Source of the DNA: Chlorops oryzae
Taxonomy: Eukaryota > Arthropoda > Insecta > Diptera > Chloropidae
Reading direction: 5' to 3'
DNA: 64,000 bases
Assembly (NCBI GenBank): GCA_020466095.1
Contig: CM035808.1
Location: 17,401,853 to 17,465,852, forward strand
The position numbers and the translations under genes are program-made. Below, in pieces: positions 56,484 to 64,000 of this stretch. How positions within the stretch are numbered: the stretch's first letter is position 1; every line of letters starts with the position of its first letter. The notes below the pieces were generated by a model. The model was not told where the DNA came from and searched no databases. It saw only the letters and a program-made list of their open reading frames with translations.

Positions 56484-57123
56484 CATCAAATGGACATTCA
56501 ACCCACCCTGTGCACCACATATGGGCGGTGCGTGGGAACGCCTCATACGCTCGGTAAAAAACGTCCTATACAACATCCGTCCAAGTCAAAATTGGAATGA
56601 CGAATCGCTACGAAACGCCCTCGCAGACGTTGAATTCATCCTAAACTCTAGACCTCTTACGTTTGTGTCGCTGGATTATCCGGATGATGAAGCGATAACA
56701 CCAAACCAACTTCTTCTGGGATCTGCAAGCGGTCGCAAACCAGTTGGCCAAGACGACTTGAATCTGAGACAACGCTGGCAGCAGAGCCAACACTTCGCCG
56801 GCGAATTCTGGCGACGGTGGATTCGCGAATACACTCCTACGTTAATTCGACGAAATAAATGGCACGAAAAGCGTCCAACACTACAGCCCGGTGACGTAGT
56901 CATTATAGTAGACGAGTCACTACCCCGCAATTGTTGGCCTAAAGGCATCATTGAAAAAACCTTTACAGCAAAGGACAACCAAGTAAGGCGAGCACTAGTC
57001 CGAACTAATCGGGGAACTATACTGAGACCTACAACAAAGCTAGCTAAGCTGGATGTCGGCGCTGAAACAGTAAACTCGTTGCACTCGCTTACGGAGGGGA
57101 GACTGTTGCCGCCAAATCAATGA
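56440..57123 (+). CDS. BEL/Pao integrase C-terminal part, out of frame with Gag-Pol
   Basis: This frame (+1 relative to the main ORF) carries the rest of integrase: the catalytic Glu in HMGGAWERL (codon at 56536), then the C-terminal domain common in BEL/Pao (LADVEFILNSRPLT, the TPNQLL motif, and a GDVVIIVDE SH3-like strand). The overlap with the upstream ORF is only 44 bp and the domain is split between frames, so a one-base indel is the simplest cause, although programmed frameshifting cannot be ruled out from sequence alone. The stop TGA at 57121-57123 lies 18-20 bases inside the 3' LTR, so the LTR supplies the end of pol. The apparent start at 56440 is not a real initiation site. Confidence 0.85.
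   Translation: MQEIDYQSMAEKYHDIKWTFNPPCAPHMGGAWERLIRSVKNVLYNIRPSQNWNDESLRNALADVEFILNSRPLTFVSLDYPDDEAITPNQLLLGSASGRKPVGQDDLNLRQRWQQSQHFAGEFWRRWIREYTPTLIRRNKWHEKRPTLQPGDVVIIVDESLPRNCWPKGIIEKTFTAKDNQVRRALVRTNRGTILRPTTKLAKLDVGAETVNSLHSLTEGRLLPPNQ
57091..57103 (+). other. polypurine tract of the BEL/Pao element
   Basis: ACGGAGGGGAGAC immediately precedes the 3' LTR start TGTTGC. A purine-rich block in this position is the plus-strand primer of LTR elements. Confidence 0.75.
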
Positions 57124-57703
57124 CCACAAACCCCAGGGAGGACACATACAGAAATTTTAAGAATATATAAGCTAATTCTAACTTAATACGAGCTGAGACA
57201 AATAATAATTTGTATAAAGAGTCACATGTATATAAATTCATTTAAATACTCACTTCATGTAAATACTTACCCATATTCATTTGCTAAAACTTTAACTTTA
57301 CTGTATATATGTATATTGAACTACCTGAAATGAATTCCTTTTTCTTTTCTTCACTTTATGAACTTTAACCTAAATACTTACCTTTTCTAGTACTTATCAA
57401 TAATGCGTCATACTTACCTTCATACATAAAACAAATCTACTTATAAGATCTACCAATTATTTTGTAACATAACTTATCGATAACGATAAAAGAGAGACTG
57501 AGCTATAAGATAGAAGAAAAAGACCGGCAGAGGAAAAAGAAAATTAGAAAGAGCAGCACACAAGTGCTTACAAAGAAAAAACAGCTCTAATTAAAGCTTA
57601 TTTTAAAATTCGTAATTAAGCCTCCACAAAATTAAGAACAATAAACGTTTGATAAAATCACGTTTTTAAACTTTCTAATAATTATTTGCTGCTCGAAGCA
57701 ACA
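57104..57703 (+). repeat. 3' LTR (600 bp)
   Basis: I noticed no base difference from the 5' LTR at 51045-51644 over 600 bp, read by eye. The first 20 bases also encode the end of pol. Confidence 0.95.
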
Positions 57704-57708
57704 GCGTT

Positions 57709-59568
57709 TATGTCAAAGGAAATAAAAGGTCTTTAAAAATATGCAATTAATCAACTATCCTCAAACACGGACTCGGAGACCAAAAAGACACCTCAGGTCA
57801 GCGAAAACATAGCCCGGCAACTTTCAAATTTAGGAGCACCCTACTATTGGTATTAAATGTCGAACATAAGGTCGCGAGATATATTGAACGGATCTTGGGA
57901 AATTGTTGGAATACTTACGAAGGATGAACAAGTTTTTTATGATGAAATAACTATGCGTATAAATTGTAAAAAAAAAATTTATGGAGTCCACTTTATGTAG
58001 ACAAAGCGATTCACTTAGTATATAATAAGCCAGGGGAAGTCAAGGGGTAAAAAACCTCCCCACGAAGTCCAGAATGATTCTGTAAAAGTGATGCTTGATA
58101 ACTATGGCCCGGAAAATTGCTCTAAGAACGTTTGTCTTTTACCTTATTAATATATTTTTTTTTTTTGTTGTTGTCTAAGCCCCTCTGGAACTAATTTCCT
58201 GTGCGCCTGACTTTTAGTCATTTTGATAGGGCCTTTAAGATGCCCGCTTTGGGCTACACAATATTTTCTTTCCCAATAATGGCACTGTTTTCTCATATCT
58301 AAGTGAAATTGCCGCCCCTCACAGCCATGGCCGCTCTGGGCATTTTCCCGGCTTTTCGCTCCCTATATCGGGGCCTGGACCTTGAAATACTTTCAAGATG
58401 TTTTTAAAAATATTTACTTTTTAATGGAAAAATACCAACTTTTCAAATAAATTGTTGCCCATTTAAAATTTGTGACCCGCATAACCTTGAACTAGAAAAA
58501 AAAACGCAAAAAAGAGAAAAAATTAAAAATAAATGATGAAAGTCTGACAAAAGTAAATAAGAAGGTGGTTAGAAGGAAATCGAAATGCGTACGACATGCA
58601 CGTGTGCCTCGTTCTGTTATGAAATCAAGAAAAGAAAAAAAAAAAGAAAAGAAAAACTGCAAAATGGCACTGGCTAAATAGCAACCATAAAAAAAGCTTG
58701 CTCCAAGTTTTCCTCAAGAATGAGCCGAACGAAAAAAGAAACTGCGAAAAAACGCCAGCGAACGAAGGAAAAACCATGCAGACGCACCGCCGAAGCAAGC
58801 GAAAATAACGTCGCAATGCGTAGTAAAAGTACTTAAATATGTATGTATGTATGTATGTTCGTATGAATGCGCATATTGACTTGTGAGTATCTTATGTCAC
58901 TGATGTTTTTTTTTAGTTATTTTTATTCCCTTTAGTTTTATGTTACGAACGAATAAACGGAGCTTAGGAAAATTCCAAGAAACAAATCTAAATAAAATAT
59001 TGAATTTCAATTTGTATAAATTATGGCGCTAAAGACACCGCCATTTTGTAATATTCACTTGTATTTGAATGGGGCTTTTCCAAAAAAGCAGTATGCAGAA
59101 ACATTTTGGAAGAAAATGATAATTTATTGAGGTAGAATGGAACTTTTTTGGAACTTGATGCAATCGCATTTTATTGTTTTTTCAAGTTACGAACAATTCT
59201 TGAATTGAAGGGACGAAAGGGTTGTATACGTTCCTTAACGTCATCTTAAGGAAGAAAGTCACAAATATATTAATTGTAGTGGCAGTCACAATCGATTCTT
59301 GAGGAAGTGGTACATCGATTCCAGGAAGAGACCATTTCAATGCAACAGAAAAAGCGCCCGTTCGTCATCTGTGACGATGATTTTGGATCCGGCCACTCAT
59401 GTCACTGGTGACGTTATTCTCGCAGGATTAATGCCTAAATTCCTTTTCGGCGTGGCAGATTTTCCACACAAAAAAAAAAACACTGACTAGAAATTATTTT
59501 CACGGCTCTGAACCATTTGCGTTGTAATGGAATATTTCGAGCATGCTCAAAGGGTAAATTTAAGTTTT
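57709..59568. other. intronic, no gene seen; (ATGT)n microsatellite
   Basis: Tandem ATGT units at 58839-58858. A/G-rich run at 58628-58655. GGAGCACCCTA at 57833 matches the word next to the repeat ending at 21640. No domain in the ORFs. Confidence 0.45.
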
Positions 59569-60443
59569 TATACCCGACACACTCTGTGTCGAGGGTATAT
59601 TACGTTTGTGTGGTTGTGTGTAACACCCAGAACCAGTTGAGATAGGCTATACAAAATATATATAGAAATGATCAGCGTCACCAGGAGATTCGATTTAGCC
59701 ATGTCCGTCTCTCTGTCCGTCTGTCCGTCTGTCTGTCCGTCTGTTTGTATACAGTTTTCTTATCGAAGAAGTTGAGCTTTCTTGATGAAATTTGATATGC
59801 GTACTCACAAGCACATGAGTAAGAACAAGTTCGAGAATGGACCCAATCGGACCATTTATAGGGATACCTCCAGTACTAGGGTCTGTTACGAAAATCACAA
59901 AAACTGCTCTTAAAGCAAAGTTTTTCAAGATATTTTGATGAAACTTGATATTTGAACATATTTGAAGTCAATTTATTCAATTTCAAAAAATTGGAAAAGT
60001 GGGCGTGGCCGAAGGGCGTTTTTCAAAAATTGCCTCCTACACCCGAATTTCAAATGGGACTTGAACGAAATTTGGCAGTTATGCTTCCTTTGTAGCCATA
60101 AACATCCTCTCCAAAATTTTTTTTGATAGGTCCATTATTAAGGGTACCTCCAGTACTAGGGTCTGTCACAAAAATCTCAAAACTGACCCAAAACCGGATT
60201 TTTTGAGATATTTTACTGAAACTTAGAATTTGAACGTATATTAAGGCCTCCGATTAGAAAACAAAAAAATGGGAAAAGTGGGCGTGGCAAAAGGGCGGTT
60301 TTCATAAAGAAATTCAATAAAAGTCGGTATATGGGGCCCCTAATGGCCTTAAACACCTCTTGATATTAAAAATTATTTGAAGATGTTAGTCTGTGTCGGG
60401 TATTTTATTGTCAGGCTCGCCTGACTATAACACCCTTACTTGT
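59569..60443 (-). mobile_element. Helitron-like (DINE-1/mini-me) element, family B (875 bp)
   Basis: On the minus strand it starts ACAAGTAAGGGTGTTATAGT (right end of the interval) and ends with a terminal hairpin, TATACCC-GACACA...TGTGTC-GA-GGGTATA at the left. The mini-me core (CGATTTAGCCATGTCC) and a (GTCY)n tract lie at about 59690-59750. Two GGGCGTGGC words and repeated CCAGTACTAGGGTCTGT blocks (about 59870 and 60150) indicate internal duplication. No coding capacity. Confidence 0.8.
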
Positions 60444-60869
60444 TTCGTCTGATTTTTGGCAAAAATTGTTCAGGTTTGAAGTGGGAAAAGAGTTTTAAGG
60501 CGCGCTCAGTTAGAGTTCGCGCAATCAAAGAAGTTGTTAAGTAATGATTTTTCTATATTTTAAATTAAAAATTGTTCAAAATATTCTTTTTGGCTTGAAA
60601 ACTATGGGTCAAAAAAGTTAAAAAGAGGTGAAAAAATCGTAACATTTTTGAGATTTTTGCAATTTGTAGCTAGTAGGCAGAGTTATTTAGGGTCAGTTAG
60701 TACTACAACTAATTTAAATGAGTCCAGGACTAAAACTTTGTCATAGATAGGAAAGACAAATACTGAACGCGTTGCGAGATAAAGCCATAATTAAGTGCGC
60801 AACTTAATTTTCGGCCAAACTTTTTGAGATCGATTTAAAAAAGCAAATTATACAATCTAACTAAATGAA

Positions 60870-61435
60870 CATTGCTTTCAGATGTCTCCTTTTCCAATGT
60901 AGGGGTTCCACTGGCAACAGTGAAACTGATTATAAAACAAATGTATCTCAACCTGGCGAACGAACGCTGGGTTGCAGAAGACTCCTGCAGGGTCACTAGA
61001 CAAATCTGGCCGTCTTTCAATAAGAGACGTTCCAGGGAACTAGTAGGATTAAGCAGCATCTCCATTTACCAAACGGTTTCAATAATCACCGGTCACTGCC
61101 TTTTCGGCAGACATGCAACAAGACTTGGTGTTCCATGCAATGATTTTTGCCGAAGCTGCCGCTCAGAGGAGGAGGAAGAATCTATCCTTCACCTCATGTG
61201 TCAATGCCCGGCCCTGTCTAGAAGTAGATTGTCCTCATTAGGGTACTCCTTCTTCACCAGCCTCACCGGGCTCTCTGAAATCAGAGTCGGAGACATCGCT
61301 CGGTTCATTCGGAGGTCTAATTGGCTTCCTCACTAAATACCAAGGGGTAAGTCGTGTCATTCTTGTGGTATCACAATGGGCCTACCTACAGTGCCTACGT
61401 GAGCAACAGCTGCCACTGCAACCAACCAACCAACC
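60870..61435 (+). mobile_element. 5'-truncated non-LTR retrotransposon with RNase H-type tail, 11-bp TSD
   Basis: It is flanked by AACTAAATGAA at 60859-60869 and 61436-61446. The insert contains only the C-terminal end of an ORF, about 95 bases of 3'UTR and a (CAAC)n-type tail (CAACCAACCAACCAA). 5' truncation, variable-length TSD and simple-repeat tail are what target-primed reverse transcription leaves. Repeat C at 24008 shows the unfilled sequence. Confidence 0.9.
60872..61336 (+). pseudogene. C-terminal fragment of a non-LTR ORF2 (post-RT/RNase H tail with CCHC knuckle)
   Basis: 154 codons with no true start: the frame simply begins at the truncation point. The segment with GHCLFGRHATRLG followed by CRSC..9..HLMC (CX2C...HX3C) is the cysteine-histidine tail found after RNase H in LOA/I/R1/Jockey-type elements. 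Endonuclease and reverse transcriptase are absent. Clade assignment within non-LTR elements is uncertain; the CAAC tail is compatible with LOA-like elements. Confidence 0.8.
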
Positions 61436-61498
61436 AACTAAATGAAGTATGGGGAGTTGCTATACTCTCCGAGCACTTCCAGAAACTGCAGTCAAATA

Positions 61499-62325
61499 TT
61501 TAGCGGTTCAAATAACTAATGAAAACTTAGAAACTACCATGAAATGTTAAGGAAGGAGTCAAGTATGACAATCACCTACACATCAGCCATGAAATCACTG
61601 ATGACTGTTTCATTCAGAAGATATATTTCTGCTCATAATTAGATTCGAAATTGCCACGGAAACTTTCATTACGTTCAATTATTTTCCATACAAAGCAACA
61701 ACAAAAAAACCAAAGGATTATAATCCTTAAACTCAACAGCTTCATAAAGGCGCAAAAGGATTGATGCTTTTATAAAGTAACCTGTTCTGAATGCATAACC
61801 ACAGTCATCAAATCACACTTTAAGTCGACTGCCCTCGATTCACTAATTAGCTGTTGTCCCAATTAAGTTCTCTATGGAATAGTTGAACCTTTAATTTGGA
61901 TAACAATTACTGTCTGTACACCTGCAGATGTTTGCATTTATGTAGATAGAATTAGCCAAATAATAACAAATTTCGTTTTTTTTTCCATGCACACGTAATC
62001 AAATAAATGTCCATGGAGGTGGCATCAGTGGAACGATGAGCCTAATGAAGTACTTCATTAATTTAATGAACAAAGTAAATGTCCTGTAATAAAAAAATTA
62101 ATTAATGAATCCAGCTCAGATCCTCTCGGATTGTAGCTTTTTTTGTTTTCGCTTAGGTGTAAGAGCGTGTTATAAAATATCTAAAAAAGCATAAATCTTT
62201 CAAAAAATCACTTAATTAATTCAACAGCATTCGCAGTGAAACTTACACTGTGCGACATTTTCAAGATCATCTGGATTCTGACAGTACTCGGTGAGTTTTT
62301 TTTTTATCGATATGTACTACAGATA
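61499..62325. other. intronic, no gene seen
   Basis: AT-rich, no element ends and no ORF of note recognised. Confidence 0.4.
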
Positions 62326-62545
62326 TTTTGTTCGAGTGTAGGGCTAGAACTTTGTCATAGATAAGAAAGATAAATATTGAACTCGTTACGAGATATAGCC
62401 ATTAGTAAGAGCGCAACTTAATTCTCGGCCAAACTTTTCGAGACCAATTTTAAAACGAAAAAGAGTCAACTTGACTAAACAAGGTATGAGGCGTTGCTAT
62501 ATTCACCGAGTACTGTCAGAATCTGTAGTCAAATCTTAGGGAACA
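62326..62545 (+). repeat. dispersed repeat C, copy 3 (partial)
   Basis: CTTTGTCATAGATA.GAAAGA, GTTACGAGATATAGCCAT, GCGCAACTTAATTCTCGGCC, GTTGCTATATTCACCGAGTA and TAGTCAAAT follow the order seen at 60735-60870 and 61447-61498. The ACAATCTAACTAAA target word is replaced by a diverged stretch, and no insertion is present. Confidence 0.7.
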
Positions 62546-64000
62546 AACACTGTGTTATTAAAGAGCAGCACATTTCCACATAACATATTATCTCACAAAA
62601 AACAAAACAAAACAAAAAAATAACTGAAAAAAAAACTCAAATTTCAAGCGCTATTAATTAAAAGAGAGGCCACAATTCACGTAGTGCTACCATTTAAGCT
62701 ATCGTATGTTCCCTTATCCAATATCCTTCGTCTGACTACATGAGCACTTTTTCTTATCCAGCCAGATGGAAACCAATTTCGTTTCATACATGCATTCTGC
62801 TTGCCACGAGCGAAGTTCTAGCCGCACTGGGGACCGCAACATAAGTAACAGCTGCTCAAAAACATGTGTGGACATTCCATTTAATTCTATATCAAGAATT
62901 TCGAGAAGATTTTTCAATTATCTTGACAAGATGATTACACACATACGGCCGTTCACTGGCAACATACTAATTTTCTGAGGTTTCAAGTCAAATATTATTT
63001 TTCGAAAGGAATCGGATTGGAAGGACGACAAAAGCGTGTCTCAGTCGCTTCAAATATTTTTAATTGAGTGGAATCCTTGAGAGGCCTTAACATTTCTCCT
63101 TAATTCGCAAATTCCCCTATGGAGTTCTAAATATCTTCAAATAGGTCTTTAAGAAATCGTTGGGAGTCATGAAAAGTTTCCAGATCAATTTCATCACAAG
63201 TTATTTTCCCTTAACTTTTTTCGATATTCCTTCTTATCCACTCTTTTGTCTGATCTACAATAAATTGAATACATTCGTCCGATGTCTAAATTTACATTTA
63301 ATACAAAACATTCCTATTGATAGTTGGATATGACGACACTTTGTTTAAAAAATCCATCACCATCACCAACACGCCACAGCTCAGCGTATTCTTTTCAAGC
63401 CAGTTGTCACAGTTTTCGATTCCGACAGCTCGTCAACATCGCTCGGTCTTTCAATCAAGCGGACATCTGATATCCAACTGTTTCATTTCATTTCTGTTTT
63501 CATCTCCTCCCCTTTCTGATTTTTTTTTTTAAATGACCTGATTGATGTGATAAAAAGATGTTGATAAAGAGAAGAAGAATAATAAATGGAGAAAAAATGC
63601 TGGGGTTTTTAAAAAATTATTTTCCTTTACCTTTAAAGACGATTGAGTAGATTCAAATTCTATCAAAGCGGTTTACTACCCCTTCAAATGATATAAGTCC
63701 TACGTATATTTCGAAACAAAAATTGGCAATAAAACAGATGGACTTTTACTGTTTCCAATCGCCTAAATATGTGGAAGCTCTCTTAAATGTCTCATTTGCA
63801 GGGCTGCACCATTTTCAAGTCCCAACGTAATTTTGGATCAAATTTCGGAGCATACCCAACCCCAGACATATGTAGGTAAATTAACTTAGTGTGTTTGTGT
63901 TTGATCCTGAATAAGCCCGATTTGCAAACATCCAGTTTCTCTATGGTTTCAACAATTATTTGAAGGATATGTTTTTTCTGTTTTTTTTTTTTAACTTTAA
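62546..64000. other. intronic or intergenic, no gene seen
   Basis: Short ORFs (67-71 codons) at 62714-62978 and 63317-63532 have no recognisable domain. None continues the MAP1 N-terminal domain begun at 15999. Confidence 0.4.

Larger units (their letters stand above)
51040..57708 (+). mobile_element. BEL/Pao LTR retrotransposon, nearly complete, with 5-bp TSD
   Basis: The element proper is 51045-57703, flanked by GCGTT at 51040-51044 and 57704-57708, the 5-bp duplication usual for BEL/Pao. Two 600-bp direct LTRs start TGTTGC and end GCAACA. Domain order is PHD finger, coiled coil, Gag (DUF1759-type), zinc knuckles, aspartic protease, reverse transcriptase with YVDD, RNase H, integrase, which defines the BEL/Pao group. 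There is no env-like ORF. The LTRs look identical when read side by side, pointing to recent insertion, but integrase has a frame break, so this copy is probably non-autonomous unless the break is a sequencing error. Confidence 0.96.
60601..61498 (+). repeat. dispersed repeat C, copy 2, split by a non-LTR insertion
   Basis: 60601-60869 and 61436-61498 together match 24008-24330. The two parts share an 11-bp overlap created by the insertion (AACTAAATGAA). A third, shorter copy is at 62326-62545. Confidence 0.78.

Noticed and set aside
16540..64000. Second coding exon of futsch
   Set aside because: I looked for an open frame continuing the MAP1 N-terminal domain and did not recognise one; it is probably beyond the window, although a very short exon could be missed by eye.

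Overview
This window looks like nuclear DNA of a higher fly (Diptera, Schizophora-like). It is AT-rich and gene-poor, splice sites are of animal type, and it is crowded with fly mobile DNA: Helitron-like DINE-1/mini-me repeats with (GTCY)n arrays, a BEL/Pao retrotransposon, a truncated non-LTR element and many TIR elements. The species cannot be fixed from the sequence alone.

Only one host protein-coding exon is recognisable: the first coding exon (15999-16533, + strand) of the fly MAP1B homologue futsch, a neuronal microtubule-associated protein. It has an Ala/Gly/Asn-rich low-complexity leader, then the start of the conserved MAP1 N-terminal domain (CYLLIVLGEP...), cut in phase 1 by an AAG|GTAAGT donor. 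A strong splice acceptor at 14400-14401 makes 14402-15998 a likely 5'UTR. Three upstream segments that end in good donors (1-741, 4614-4816, 6857-7187) are possible alternative noncoding first exons. No continuation of the MAP1 domain is visible downstream, so 16534 to the window end (at least 47 kb) is best read as one intron filled with transposons, unless the assembly is wrong.

Layout: 1-14.4 kb is candidate 5' regulatory/5'UTR-intron sequence with TIR elements, including a TTAA-flanked element (9848-11647) split by a Helitron-like insertion that carries a 101-bp tandem repeat. 14.4-16.5 kb is the futsch 5'UTR and first coding exon. 16.6-17.1 kb is a purine-rich GATAAGAGAG/GATGAGAGAG array. 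18-50 kb holds mostly non-autonomous elements: a four-copy hAT family (13982, 22159, 30003, 33767), other hAT, piggyBac-like, Harbinger-like and TA-flanked TIR elements, a 552-bp fold-back, and TIR elements that enclose tRNA-like Pol III modules (41-45 kb). 51.0-57.7 kb is a nearly complete BEL/Pao LTR retrotransposon with indistinguishable 600-bp LTRs, a 5-bp target duplication, a Gag-side PHD finger and a frame break inside integrase. 59.6-62.5 kb contains a Helitron-like repeat and a dispersed repeat split by a 5'-truncated non-LTR element with an 11-bp target duplication.

There is no operon-like organisation. The transposons are passengers in the regulatory and intronic space of futsch. 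The most unusual signals are tRNA-like modules inside TIR-bounded elements, a 28-base G run inside an ACTAGT-rich element, and clear nested insertions whose TSDs and related unfilled copies allow the pre-insertion sequence to be read.
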